Positions 38,684-48,476 are shown, numbered from the stretch's first letter. The stretch is DNA of 64,000 bases from Ascoidea rubescens DSM 1968 (GCF_001661345.1 NW_017962913.1:1059428-1123427); one strand, 5' to 3'. Notes: generated by a model from the sequence alone, not told the origin. Program-made: numbers and translations.

Positions 38684-41600
38684 ATGCCTGATGTTTATGT
38701 GATTCTTCAGATTTCAACCACCTTCGATGACCATTCTGTTGGAAATGCCAGCAGCAACTTGTCCAATTTGAGCAACTTCAACAACCTCACCAACTTGAAC
38801 AGCTTGAGCAGCTTGGGCGGCTTGAACCTAGGCAACTTGAACAACACAAACAACCTCGCCAATCTAAATCTCAATCTCCATAAAGACGCTGCTGAGATCG
38901 TCGAATTGGCCTGGGTTTTGTTGGACTCGAAGACTCTAATTGAACTAAACTACGATTCGGTTTTGATCAAGCCAAATAACACTGCTGTCTTGTCCAACAA
39001 CATCAGCAGCCTTAACAACCTTAACAACATCAACAACGTCAACAACATCAACTTAAATTTCAATAACAATCTCAACAACAACTTCAACAACTTTAACAGC
39101 TTTAACAACTACAACAATTTCAACAATTTCAATAATTTCAACAGCCTTGGTAATATTAACAACGTTAATAGCCTCAAAAACATTCACCAAATTAACCACA
39201 TCAATAACATTATCAATAAAGGCTTGTCCTTTAGAGATGCCATTACAAAATTTGAAAAATTTTTAAAGGAAAGCTTAATTGAAAAAAATAAAGACTTTAT
39301 CTTTGTTTTATTTAATTCTTGGGACTTGAAGGTCCAATTATTAAGAGAAGCAAGAGATAAAAACATTGTGTTGCCTTTATTTCTACAATATCCAAAAATT
39401 TTCGATCTAAGATCGGAATATTCAAAATGGCAATCTCATCATCCTGAATCAATTTCTTATTCCTCAAATAACTTAAACACAATCTGTGCTGCTCTTGAAG
39501 TAGATCTAATCACTGATAACAATAATCCAAATATCACCCAATCAGTTTCAAATAAAACTTCAAACACTAATCCTAATATCAGTACTATTGCAAATACAAA
39601 TGCGAATACAAATGATAATAACAATAACAACGACAGCAACAATCCTTCTTCTTCTCCCTTGAGCTCACTCTCAAACCCGAATTCATCCTCAACCTCTCCT
39701 TTAAATAATGTATCTTTGAAACTAGAAAATAACAACAACTCCCAATCTTCAGACTCATCTCCAAAAAAAGCTCTCGATGAAGCATTCACCCTCACCAGAG
39801 TATTGAAAGCCTTGATCAAAAAATCTGTCCCTTTTGCTGACCACTCTGATGTTTTAACCAACCCTTATGACTCTGCTGCCGACATTAGATCCTTTTTATC
39901 CGAAAGATCAAACGTCTTATTCATGACAAACTTGCCTTATGATACCACTCAATCAGAACTAGAATCTTGGTTCAACAGATATGGCAATAGACCAACTGCT
40001 TTTTGGACTTTAAAAACACCAGATCCCCATAAAACTTTAGGTACAGGTTTTGCTGTCTTTTCAACAAACGAAGAAGCTTCCGAATCTTTAGCCATGAATG
40101 GTAGATTGCTTAACGACAGATGTATCGAAATCCAACCTTCAACTGCTAAATTATTAGACAGAGCCTCAGAAATATTAATTTGCTTTCCCCAAAGTAAAAA
40201 TAGACCAAGACCTGGTGATTGGACTTGTCCATCTTGTGGCTTTTCAAATTTTCAAAGAAGAACTGCTTGTTTTCGTTGTTCATTTCCAGCTTCAGGTGCT
40301 GCTCAAGAATCCATTTATACTGGAAATAATAATAATAATAACAATAATAACAATAATAACAATAATAACAATAATAACAATACTAATAACAATAACAATA
40401 ACAATAACAATACTAATGCAAACACCAATTTAAATAACAACAACTATAATAATGTTAATTTAGGAATGTCAATGATGAATATGAGTTTAAATTTAAACAA
40501 TTCCAATTCAAATAATAATTCCAATTCCAGTAACAATCCCAATGCTAATAGCTCCAATACTAACAATAACAATAATTATACAAATTATAATCAATTAAAT
40601 TATTTAAATAATAATAATAACAACAGCTCTTCAATTAATAATAATTCAAATTCATCCGTAAATTCAAACAGCATCAGTTTAAACTTAAATCTTAATGGCC
40701 CTAATTCTACTAGTCTTAATTTAATCAATAATAACTTAAGTAACATAAACAATTTAAATAACAATAATGGAAATAATAATAACAACAATAATAACCCAAA
40801 TAACAATAATAACAATAATAACAATATTAATAACAATATTAATAACAATACTAGTAACAATAACAATAACAATACTGGTAATAGAGTTACTTCAGTTCCA
40901 TTCAGAGCCGGTGATTGGAAATGCTTAAATGATGGTTGTTCTTATCATAACTTTGCTAAAAATGTATATTGTTTACGCTGTGGCTCTCCAAGGGTTAATT
41001 CTTCAATCTTAACAGCGCCTTCCTCTGTTGGCTCACACCATCATTTAACTCATCATTCTTCACATTCTCACTTGAATATTTCAAATCATGGTAATAATAC
41101 CACTTCAAATTCAATCAATTCAATCAACTCTGTTAGTAATATCAATTATAATTCTACACAATTACAGCCCCAGTATCAGTATATTTCTCAACAGCAAAAT
41201 TCATATACTAGCAGCAATAATAATACAATCTCTGATTTAAACATTAATAAGCAACCAAGTCCAAAGTTTGGACTAAGTAATAGTTTAACATTAAATAACA
41301 ATTCTAATATTTCCAACTCAAATATTTCTAACTCTAATATTTCCAACAATAATGACGATTACAGCAAAATTGCAGATCATTTATCTGGATTATCATTGGG
41401 AATGTCTAATTTGAATTTGAGTTCCAATTTATTAAGCAATATTCCAACAGTTTCATCAAATAACACTAACAATGGAACAAATTCAATGGTCAATAGTATC
41501 TCAAGTCTCAGCACCAATAATACTGGAAGCACTGTTTCTAATATTAACAGTAACAATAATAATTCTAATAACAGTTACAATGGAAACTTGCCATCATTTA

Positions 41601-41794
41601 TTATTAATAATTCAATTAATAATGCCATTCAAAACATTAACAATAGTGTTGGTAATAATAAAGATAACAGTAGCATTAATACTAATTACATTAACGATAA
41701 TGGTTTATCATCAAAGTCCAATAGTGAGAACAACAATGGCACTGAAAGTATGAATTCCAGCGTTTCCAACTTGATTTCGGTTACTTCAAAATAA
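38684..41794 (+). CDS. NRP1: Nrp1 Asn-rich RNA-binding protein
   Basis: A 1036-residue ortholog of S. cerevisiae Nrp1 (YDL167C), a stress-granule RNA-binding protein. Start MPDVYVILQIST opens a DEDD-exonuclease-like N-terminal domain (about 1-260) interrupted by two period-3 Asn/hydrophobic repeats (about 26-65 and 105-170). Then come the RRM (VLFMTNLPYDTTQSELESWF, about 410-485), a first RanBP2 finger (PGDWTCPSCGFSNFQRRTACFRC, about 505-530), a 190-residue Asn tract, and a second finger (AGDWKCLNDGCSYHNFAKNVYCLRC, about 740-770) with an extra Asp-Gly between its first cysteines. The tail is Asn/Ser-rich. LTNPYDSAADIRSFLSERS and FPQSKNRPRPGDW match Nrp1 almost exactly. The exact RNA targets are unknown to me. 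Confidence 0.92.
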   Translation: MPDVYVILQISTTFDDHSVGNASSNLSNLSNFNNLTNLNSLSSLGGLNLGNLNNTNNLANLNLNLHKDAAEIVELAWVLLDSKTLIELNYDSVLIKPNNTAVLSNNISSLNNLNNINNVNNINLNFNNNLNNNFNNFNSFNNYNNFNNFNNFNSLGNINNVNSLKNIHQINHINNIINKGLSFRDAITKFEKFLKESLIEKNKDFIFVLFNSWDLKVQLLREARDKNIVLPLFLQYPKIFDLRSEYSKWQSHHPESISYSSNNLNTICAALEVDLITDNNNPNITQSVSNKTSNTNPNISTIANTNANTNDNNNNNDSNNPSSSPLSSLSNPNSSSTSPLNNVSLKLENNNNSQSSDSSPKKALDEAFTLTRVLKALIKKSVPFADHSDVLTNPYDSAADIRSFLSERSNVLFMTNLPYDTTQSELESWFNRYGNRPTAFWTLKTPDPHKTLGTGFAVFSTNEEASESLAMNGRLLNDRCIEIQPSTAKLLDRASEILICFPQSKNRPRPGDWTCPSCGFSNFQRRTACFRCSFPASGAAQESIYTGNNNNNNNNNNNNNNNNNNNTNNNNNNNNNTNANTNLNNNNYNNVNLGMSMMNMSLNLNNSNSNNNSNSSNNPNANSSNTNNNNNYTNYNQLNYLNNNNNNSSSINNNSNSSVNSNSISLNLNLNGPNSTSLNLINNNLSNINNLNNNNGNNNNNNNNPNNNNNNNNNINNNINNNTSNNNNNNTGNRVTSVPFRAGDWKCLNDGCSYHNFAKNVYCLRCGSPRVNSSILTAPSSVGSHHHLTHHSSHSHLNISNHGNNTTSNSINSINSVSNINYNSTQLQPQYQYISQQQNSYTSSNNNTISDLNINKQPSPKFGLSNSLTLNNNSNISNSNISNSNISNNNDDYSKIADHLSGLSLGMSNLNLSSNLLSNIPTVSSNNTNNGTNSMVNSISSLSTNNTGSTVSNINSNNNNSNNSYNGNLPSFIINNSINNAIQNINNSVGNNKDNSSINTNYINDNGLSSKSNSENNNGTESMNSSVSNLISVTSK
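40321..40900. repeat. Asn-codon (AAT/AAC) repeat tracts in NRP1
   Basis: Imperfect AAT/AAC runs encode poly-Asn stretches between the two zinc fingers (densest at 40326-40420 and 40755-40875). Codons are mixed, so the tract is not a pure slippage product. Confidence 0.85.
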
Positions 41795-42431
41795 GAAAAT
41801 TATGAATTATAGATTATAATTCACGATTTATAAATATTAAGTTATAAACATAAAGAATAAAGCATATTATACAATAGCATTTTTGATAATTTTTTTAAAG
41901 AAAAATCATATTTTTATAACAAAGAGAAGGTAGAAGAAAGCATTGTTTTTTTATTATATAATCAAAAGGTTTTTTTAGGGCTTGGTTGTTCCTTTTTTTG
42001 TTTATTTTTTTTTACAAATTCTGTTAGTTTTTCAATCTTTTGTTTGTGTTTTGTTTTTATAGTTTTGATAGTTGATGTTTTTTTACTTTTGTTAGTTTTT
42101 TCTATATTTTTTTTATCCAAAGCTGTTTTTTAACGTTTTGTTTCTTTAAGAGTGAAGAAGAGTCCAGAAAGGAAGTGAAAATTTTTGTTAGAAGAAAACA
42201 TGAAATAATAATGATTATGGTTGTTTGATTTTTTTCAGTATATACTTTTATCTTAATAAACTTTTTTGTTTTATTGGTTGAATTGTAATTTGTAGAAGGT
42301 TGGAAAATCTGCCGATTTTTGAAAAAACGGGTGGGATTTAAACCAAAAAACAAACCACAAGAAAGAAACCATCACAGAGCTACTGAAGAGAATCAGCTTC
42401 AACAAAGGGTTGTTTTGTGAATCAAGTCGAG
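41795..42431. other. Intergenic NRP1-COQ9
   Basis: AT-rich NRP1 3' flank with long T-runs (41940-42120), then the COQ9 promoter. No RNA gene or strong site recognised. A GTG five codons upstream of the COQ9 ATG is not used. Confidence 0.45.
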
Positions 42432-43346
42432 ATGTTTAGAGTAAACGCCAGAGTTTGTTCATTCAGATGTTCTGTTTTGAACAGTCAATTGACAAGAGCT
42501 CCCCGAAGCCAATTGGTGTTAAAGAGAAGCTATTTCTCAGAAGAACATTTGGAGGATTACAACACCTACAACGAGTATAACGAAAAGTGCTTTGACAATG
42601 GGTATTCGATCAAGGACAAGATACTATTGAACAGTTTAAATAAGTTTGTGCCCCAATATGGAATCAATGAGAACAGTATTGTCAAATCTATTCAGGATTT
42701 GAAGTACAACGATTCGATGAACGTTTTGTTCAAGGAGAAAGAAAACGAACTCATTTACTTTTATTTGAAAAATTCAAGAGTTGAACTAGCCAATTCAATT
42801 AAAAAGGACGAAGAATTTAATGCATTAACAAATGAGGATGATAAGTTGAAATATTTAATGAAAAAAAGATTGCTTTTGAATTTGAAATTGGGCGAGAGAA
42901 GTTTAAGCGATGTTAACAATGATAAAGAGAATGAACAAGAGTTTCTACAAAAAATGGTTGATTCAGATTACAATATGGAGAGCTTCAATGGATTGAATAA
43001 GAATTTAACCAAAGTTTTAAATTATTTAATTTTGCCCAAGAATATTAGCAAAAGTTTAGATGAATTGATGAAATTGAGTGATGATTTTGCTTTTTTCAGT
43101 AATGATATGTCGAACGATTTTGCATGGTATTCCAAAAGATTTTGTATTGCTATGATTTATGTGAAGAGCGAATTGTATATGATCAATGATAAATCAAGTG
43201 GTTTTAAAAATACATTGAAGTTTTTGGAAGATTCAATTGACAGATATTCTAAATTGGGATATGCTTATAACGAAACTGAAAAATGGGCAATTTTCAATGG
43301 ATTTTCGTTGATTAATTTGATTAGATCTCAATTAACCAGAAGTTAA
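42432..43346 (+). CDS. COQ9: Coq9 ubiquinone biosynthesis protein
   Basis: A 304-residue mitochondrial matrix lipid-binding protein of the CoQ synthome, which presents CoQ intermediates to Coq7. The N-terminus MFRVNARVCSFRCSVLNSQL is a basic, acid-free presequence. LNKFVPQYGINENSIVKSIQDL aligns with the yeast Coq9 block FVPEHGFSERSIVESLNEL. The C-terminal DDFAFFSNDMSNDFAWYSKRF matches DDMIYFSNEK...AWYAKRL, and the end INLIRSQLTRS matches VNLIKSQLVRG. The insert of about 40 residues (150-190) is Asn/Glu-rich. ATG 42432 is preferred over the upstream GTG. Convergent with YKE2, as in S. cerevisiae (YLR201C/YLR200W). Confidence 0.9.
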   Translation: MFRVNARVCSFRCSVLNSQLTRAPRSQLVLKRSYFSEEHLEDYNTYNEYNEKCFDNGYSIKDKILLNSLNKFVPQYGINENSIVKSIQDLKYNDSMNVLFKEKENELIYFYLKNSRVELANSIKKDEEFNALTNEDDKLKYLMKKRLLLNLKLGERSLSDVNNDKENEQEFLQKMVDSDYNMESFNGLNKNLTKVLNYLILPKNISKSLDELMKLSDDFAFFSNDMSNDFAWYSKRFCIAMIYVKSELYMINDKSSGFKNTLKFLEDSIDRYSKLGYAYNETEKWAIFNGFSLINLIRSQLTRS

Positions 43347-43458
43347 TTAAGAGGAGAAAAAAAGATTGCATGAGTATTTATATATATACAGCTGCATATA
43401 TATATATATCTGTATATAGATCTCATGTAGTATGAACTTGATTTTATTATAGTTATTA
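43347..43458. terminator. Shared convergent 3' region COQ9/YKE2
   Basis: A 112-bp spacer with TATATATA runs around CAGCTG (about 43378-43420), resembling the TA-rich efficiency elements of yeast polyadenylation. It would serve both converging genes. Inferred. Confidence 0.45.
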
Positions 43459-43836
43459 TCAGGCAGCTACTCCTGAACCAATTTTTGATCGTAATCTCAA
43501 GATCGCTTCTCTTTTTGTTTCCAACTCAGCCTGTTGAGCTTTGATTTTCAGCTCAACACTGCTGATTTCTGACTGGATGTAGGTGATTCTCTTATTGATG
43601 TTGTTCTGACTGTCAGCTAGATTGGTGGGAATAAGAATTGAGCCTATTAGCTTGTACAATTTGTTGCTGCTGCTGCTGGGGTCTTTCTCCAAAATGTCAA
43701 ACTCGTCCTTCACAATTTTGTTTTCCTGGTACTGTGTTTCTAGCTTCTGTCTGGATATTATCAACTCATTCATCGTCTTCTGGATAACAGCATAATCAGC
43801 AGATATTTGCTCAAACTGCTCTCTTTCAGTGGCCAT
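43459..43836 (-). CDS. YKE2: Prefoldin subunit 6 (Yke2/Gim1)
   Basis: A 125-residue beta-type prefoldin subunit, part of the hexameric cytosolic cochaperone that passes unfolded actin and tubulin to TRiC/CCT. The N-terminal helix MATEREQFEQISADYAVIQK and C-terminal helix ITYIQSEISSVELKIKAQQAELETKREAI are coiled-coil arms. The central hairpin SNKLYKLIGSILIPTNLADSQNNINKRI corresponds to the family VYKLVGPVLVKQ...ARATVGKRL. Length fits (114 in S. cerevisiae). Convergent with COQ9 and divergent from the YPK gene. Confidence 0.92.
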   Translation of the reverse strand: MATEREQFEQISADYAVIQKTMNELIISRQKLETQYQENKIVKDEFDILEKDPSSSSNKLYKLIGSILIPTNLADSQNNINKRITYIQSEISSVELKIKAQQAELETKREAILRLRSKIGSGVAA

Positions 43837-44442
43837 TTTTCACTTCCAACTACCTTCAACCTCGCTGTTTCTCGTAGCTGATTGAGCTTCTTCTGACCAT
43901 TTCTGTTTGAATATATCTGCTCCGGGTAAAAACTCGGAACGCAGACCGCCGAACAACGCGCCCGAGCCATGCGCCACGCTGAAAACCGTCCAGCCGTGAC
44001 ATATCCGGTCGTCTAGCTACGGCTCCTTACGGCGTCCCGGTACTGAAGGTACATGCATGTACATGCGGAAGACGAAACGGGTCTGTTCGATTTCCCTTTC
44101 TGAGTCCTCCTTTTCGTCCCTGCCTGATTCAGTTTGATTAGTTTAACTTAGTCCTGTTGATTTTGTCTTGAGCTACACCAAAACCAGTTCGTGATAACTT
44201 TAAAAGATCATACTTCATCTGTCTGGATCATATTCTTTTCTGTTTTAATGGTCAAAATCTGTAGTTTATATTTCCTGTTTTCCCAGCAAATACCCAAGAG
44301 CTTTGATATATTTTCATCACTTTGAATACTCAAGATACCTGCTACATAATAATGAATGATTATTCTCTGAGATCAAGCTGATTAATAATCGAAATCAAAG
44401 TGTTAGAAAACAGAGTTAATAACAGTTCCCTAATCCTATATC
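43837..44442. promoter_or_regulatory. Divergent promoter region YKE2/YPK
   Basis: A 606-bp shared region with a GC-rich island (about 43920-44090). It contains a Reb1 core CGGGTAA (43923-43929), the palindrome GTACATGCATGTAC (44049-44062), and several CGG/CCG triplets. An in-frame TAA (44431-44433) lies four codons before the YPK ATG. Confidence 0.5.
43923..43929 (+). promoter_or_regulatory. Reb1-type site CGGGTAA, YKE2/YPK promoter
   Basis: Exact Reb1 core, 87 bp upstream of the YKE2 ATG. Third example in a divergent promoter of this window. Confidence 0.5.
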
Positions 44443-46401
44443 ATGTCATGTTTAACTGTGAAGGTGTATAATGGTAAAAACTTCAACCTACCATTTGGTT
44501 TGATCTTAAATGACTATGTTCTCCAAAAGATCGCTGACTGTTCTGATAGCTGTAACAAGTCATATCTATTCAACAATATCAAAAAGGTTTCTTCGTATTT
44601 AAACAGTAAAAACAACAACCATAGAGAAAACCAGGACCAAAATGGTATCAATAATCAAAACCAGGAACCTAACCAAGGCTTAAATCAAGATCAAAATGAG
44701 GATACAGATGACAATGATGTCCAGATAATACCTCCTGATTTAGCTGCTTCCTGTTTGCCTGCGTTGATAGCAGTTCCCAATATTTATCCTAATTCAAATA
44801 ACAACACCAACAATAGTAATGATAACAGTTCAAATTATATTAAAAATCCATTAGTTTATACTACCATAGAATTCGATAAGGCTGTTTCTTTAGTTGAACC
44901 TTGTGCAGGCTTTATAAGAAACCCAATATTTAACAATGTGTCTGCTTTTGATGTTTCTCAGATTTCGATAAACAATGCAGTTCAATCCAATAATCAACAC
45001 GAATATAACTGCAACTACTTGGTCTTAGTTATCCAAGTCTTTATAAAAATTCCAAATATTCTTATACCCAGGTTTTATTTAAATTCAAAACTAAATTCAA
45101 AATCACCTTCACAAGATATCCTATTAGGATATTCCAGGATTCCTTTAGATTTATCTTCGTATAACTCAAAAATTCGGTTATTAAATCATTATTGGTTAAA
45201 ATTGTCTCCCAATACAAATTATCTTGATAATGATAATACCAATACCAATACTACTGCTACTACTACTACTGCTACTACTTCTAATAATAATAGTCAAATT
45301 TCAAGTGGTTATGTCTGTATAACCGTCGACTATAGACCAGTTATTAAAAATTCTCTATTATCCTTACCTTCTTCTTCGAGTTCTAACAACTCATCTTCTC
45401 TGGCATTATCTATCGATAAATTTGATTTATTAAAAGTCATAGGCAAAGGTTCATTTGGAAAAGTGATGCAAGTTCGTAAAAAGGACACCCAAAGAATTTA
45501 TGCTTTAAAATCAATAAGAAAATCGCTTATAATATCGAGAATGGAAGTGATTCACACTTTAGCTGAGAGAACTGTTTTAGCAAAAGTTAAAAACCCCTTT
45601 ATAACCTCCTTGAAGTTCTCTTTTCAGTCCAATGAAAAATTATACTTGGTTTTAGATTTCATCAATGGTGGTGAATTATTTTATCATTTACAAAAAGAAG
45701 GCAAATTTGATTTAAAAAGATCAAAATTTTATATTTCAGAATTGTTCAGTGCTTTAAATGCCTTGCATGAGTTCAATATCATTTATAGAGATTTGAAACC
45801 AGAAAATATCTTGTTGGATTATCAGGGTCATATTTCGTTGTGTGATTTTGGCTTATGCAAACTAAATCTTGCTTCTGATGATAAAACAAATACGTTTTGT
45901 GGAACTCCTGAATATTTGGCTCCTGAGTTGCTACTAAACAAAGGTTACACCAGGTCTGTTGATTGGTGGACTTTGGGTATATTACTCTATGAAATGTTGG
46001 TTGGTTTGCCACCATTTTATGATGAAAAAATCCCCATAATGTACAAAAAAATCCTAAATGACAACTTGCTCTTTCCCAGTGATATCGATGAATTGGCTCG
46101 AGATTTAATCCAAAGGCTATTGATTAGGAGTCCTGAAAAGAGATTAGGCAGTGGAGTTAATGGTGTTGAAGATATCAAAAACCACAGGTTTTTTCATGAT
46201 ATTGATTGGGATCAATTGAATGGGAAAAAATACACTCCTCCTTTTAAACCTCCGGTGAATAATGCCTTTGATACTAGTAATTTCGATGATGAATTTACAA
46301 ATGAGATGCCCACTGATAGTGTTGTGAATGATTACTTGAGTAAAAGTGTTCAAAAGCAATTTGAAGGTTGGACTTATGTAGCAGATAGCAAATTAACATA
46401 A
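44443..46401 (+). CDS. YPK1: Ypk1/Ypk2-type AGC kinase (SGK homolog)
   Basis: A 652-residue AGC kinase, ortholog of yeast Ypk1/Ypk2, which TORC2 and Pkh1 activate to control sphingolipid synthesis, flippases and actin. The N-terminus MSCLTVKVYNGKNFNLPFG matches Ypk1 (MMTIKVYNGDDFILPFP as recalled) but lacks the roughly 130 residues before it. A C2-like region with Asn/Thr inserts covers about 1-310. Kinase: GKGSFGKVMQ (about 334), HTLAERTVL, YRDLKPEN (448-455), DFGLC (468), PDK1 site TFCGTPEYLAPE (about 484). Turn motif KYTPPFKPPV (about 597) and hydrophobic motif FEGWTYV (about 640) are both present, so regulation looks intact. The in-frame stop just upstream fixes the start unless an unseen exon exists. 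Whether it is the single YPK gene is unknown. Confidence 0.93.
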   Translation: MSCLTVKVYNGKNFNLPFGLILNDYVLQKIADCSDSCNKSYLFNNIKKVSSYLNSKNNNHRENQDQNGINNQNQEPNQGLNQDQNEDTDDNDVQIIPPDLAASCLPALIAVPNIYPNSNNNTNNSNDNSSNYIKNPLVYTTIEFDKAVSLVEPCAGFIRNPIFNNVSAFDVSQISINNAVQSNNQHEYNCNYLVLVIQVFIKIPNILIPRFYLNSKLNSKSPSQDILLGYSRIPLDLSSYNSKIRLLNHYWLKLSPNTNYLDNDNTNTNTTATTTTATTSNNNSQISSGYVCITVDYRPVIKNSLLSLPSSSSSNNSSSLALSIDKFDLLKVIGKGSFGKVMQVRKKDTQRIYALKSIRKSLIISRMEVIHTLAERTVLAKVKNPFITSLKFSFQSNEKLYLVLDFINGGELFYHLQKEGKFDLKRSKFYISELFSALNALHEFNIIYRDLKPENILLDYQGHISLCDFGLCKLNLASDDKTNTFCGTPEYLAPELLLNKGYTRSVDWWTLGILLYEMLVGLPPFYDEKIPIMYKKILNDNLLFPSDIDELARDLIQRLLIRSPEKRLGSGVNGVEDIKNHRFFHDIDWDQLNGKKYTPPFKPPVNNAFDTSNFDDEFTNEMPTDSVVNDYLSKSVQKQFEGWTYVADSKLT

Positions 46402-46614
46402 TGTCCATTACAATCATTAGATCCATTTTTCATTTACTTATTTTACTTATTTTACCTATTTTACTTATTTATTTTATTTTTTTAGAGGGCATTTTTGCAA
46501 TTTTTTTGTTTTAATTTGTTTTGTATTAACTCCTTTTTTTTTTCTTTCTTTTTTTTCATGTTATGATTTACACAATTATAAAGATAAATCTATATAGCTA
46601 TCCAAAGAGGAAAG

Positions 46615-47754
46615 TTAAGTATATATGGATTTTAAATAATTAAATTCGTTGTTTGGTATAACAGTGTTAAAAGTGACATTTCTATCATTTCTAATCATTT
46701 TAGTTTCATAAGAGGATCTTTTGCCTGGTTGAATTTGGTTGTTTTTGAATAAATAGTAGATTAATTCTTCTTCGCCAATGCTGTTTTTCTTTTTATTTTC
46801 CCAGTAATTAGAACCATCGTAAGTGATTTGAGCCAATTCATATAGGATATTTGCTGTTAAGCCCCAGACATCGTTAATTTTTATAGTATCATTTTGAGCG
46901 ATGTTATCAGTATTATTTGAAAGGGAATTGTGAATTTTATTGTTTTCATGAGTTTGTTTGATATTGTTATTGCCATTGACATTGACCATGGGTATATTAT
47001 CAGAGAATTCTTCATCAGAACTTAGGTTTTCAATTTGGTCTAGCCATTCAATTTCGTTATAGGAATTTGATACAGGATAGACGTAGGATCGATAGTTCCA
47101 GTTTATGCCACTCCATTTTGTTTTGATGAATCTTTTTTTGATGAATTCGTTTTGTTTATTGATTTTGGTTAGTTGGTTGATATCGGTTAGTTTGTTATCA
47201 TATAGATCTCTCAAGGGAATTGAAAAGACACTTGAGCTTTCGCCAGGGTTTAGTTTTAGGTGATCAGTGAAATTTAAAGAAGAAACGTTGTATTCATCGA
47301 ATAAATTTGGGATTGAGTTGGCGGTTGTGTTGTTTTTGATTATGCCAATGCAAGGTCTAACAGCTAGGAAGGTTCTCGATAGGAAACAGGGCAAGTAGTT
47401 TAGATTCTCGATTTTGATGTTGAACTTGTTTAGCAAGTAGGAATCGTTTGAAGACAAGCCAATTTCCTCAAAGGCCTCTCTTCTAGCAGTTCTCCATTCA
47501 GACTCCAAGCCATTTTCAGCTTTACCACCAGGAAAGGATATCTGGCCAGAGAAGGCGTTGAGAGATCTTGATCTTCTGGTGAGAACCACTCTGATCTCAC
47601 CGAATTTACCCAAGAACAATAGAATCAAGACCGAGGATCTTCTTGAGACAGGCAATTTGTGGTAGATTGAGGTTTTGACATTAGAGTTGAAATACAAAGG
47701 CTCGTAGTTTTTGATGTTTTGTAAAAAAGCAATTTCGGTGGTAGAGTTTGTCAT
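46615..47754 (-). CDS. PCD1: Pcd1 Nudix CoA diphosphatase
   Basis: A 379-residue Nudix hydrolase. S. cerevisiae Pcd1 is a peroxisomal pyrophosphatase that cleaves CoA, oxidised CoA and 8-oxo-dGTP. The UPF0035/Nudix block is LNAFSGQISFPGGKAENGLE followed by SEWRTARREAFEEIGLS, with the same spacing as Pcd1 (FPGGKADYFQ...ARREAEEEIGL as recalled). FLARTFLAVRPCIGII-like RTFLAVRPCIGII follows. An Asn/Asp-rich insert (about 255-310) precedes DVWGLTANILYELAQITY, the conserved C-terminal element. The frame is open to a GTG at 47805; ATG 47754 (MTNSTTEIAFLQN) is preferred. No clear PTS1 at the C-terminus (ends LKSIYT). Convergent with the YPK gene. Confidence 0.9.
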   Translation of the reverse strand: MTNSTTEIAFLQNIKNYEPLYFNSNVKTSIYHKLPVSRRSSVLILLFLGKFGEIRVVLTRRSRSLNAFSGQISFPGGKAENGLESEWRTARREAFEEIGLSSNDSYLLNKFNIKIENLNYLPCFLSRTFLAVRPCIGIIKNNTTANSIPNLFDEYNVSSLNFTDHLKLNPGESSSVFSIPLRDLYDNKLTDINQLTKINKQNEFIKKRFIKTKWSGINWNYRSYVYPVSNSYNEIEWLDQIENLSSDEEFSDNIPMVNVNGNNNIKQTHENNKIHNSLSNNTDNIAQNDTIKINDVWGLTANILYELAQITYDGSNYWENKKKNSIGEEELIYYLFKNNQIQPGKRSSYETKMIRNDRNVTFNTVIPNNEFNYLKSIYT

Positions 47755-48049
47755 TTGTAGAGAGAAGTGGTAGAGAGGAGTGAAAACGAAGAGGTGAAGG
47801 GACACAGAGATGGTGGAATAAGAGGTAGAGAAAATACCAACGAGCAGAAGAAAAAGAAGAGGTTATATACTGGGCGAGGAACTGTCGATAAGAGGCGCTA
47901 GAGTTTGTCGAAGAGGTAAGAATTGATTAAAACTGATAGTCCCAAGAAAAGATAGGGAGATAGAGATCATCTACAAGTCGAAGCAGCTCGAGACGTTGTT
48001 CATTTACGTTGTTGAGATAAGGTGGGTTTGGATAATCGGAGAGACGAGA

Positions 48050-48322
48050 ATGGGATCAATTGCCAACAACAGAAGAGACTCTGCTGCCTCTGGTGGTCAA
48101 GAGGCTGTTTATCTCGAGCACTTCAACACAAACATGAATAAGATTAGCTCAGGAAACGAGGCCATCACAAGAGTTAACTCTGCAATAGTGCTGAATACCA
48201 ACAGAGCAGAAGAAGCAGAGCAGAAGAAGCACTTTGAAGATTCGGCAGACGAGACCATTCTGATGCTGTTGCTGATGCTGTTGGTGGCAATGGAGCTTAG
48301 AAGAACCGTTGATCAATGGTGA
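48050..48322 (+). CDS. Possible small protein, unrecognised
   Basis: A 90-codon frame starting MGSIANNRRDSAASGGQEAV. A hydrophilic, possibly helical middle (YLEHFNTNMNKISSGNEAIT) precedes a Glu/Lys stretch and a short Leu/Met-rich segment (ILMLLLMLLVAMEL), then RRTVDQW. I recognise no family. The size and heptad-like pattern recall small kinetochore or trafficking subunits, but no motif proves this. The surrounding GC-richer DNA favours chance open frames, so it is a weak call. Confidence 0.25.
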   Translation: MGSIANNRRDSAASGGQEAVYLEHFNTNMNKISSGNEAITRVNSAIVLNTNRAEEAEQKKHFEDSADETILMLLLMLLVAMELRRTVDQW

Positions 48323-48476
48323 AGCATAAAGCGAATCAACCTGCAATCTCTGGCATGTTTTACTGATTGCTCAATCCTAATACACTAATCAACATGGTTT
48401 GAAGGCTAACGTTTTCTCAGTGGTGTTGAATATGGCGTTTGATTGGCACTGAGGCCATATCTTGTGGTGCTTCTGG

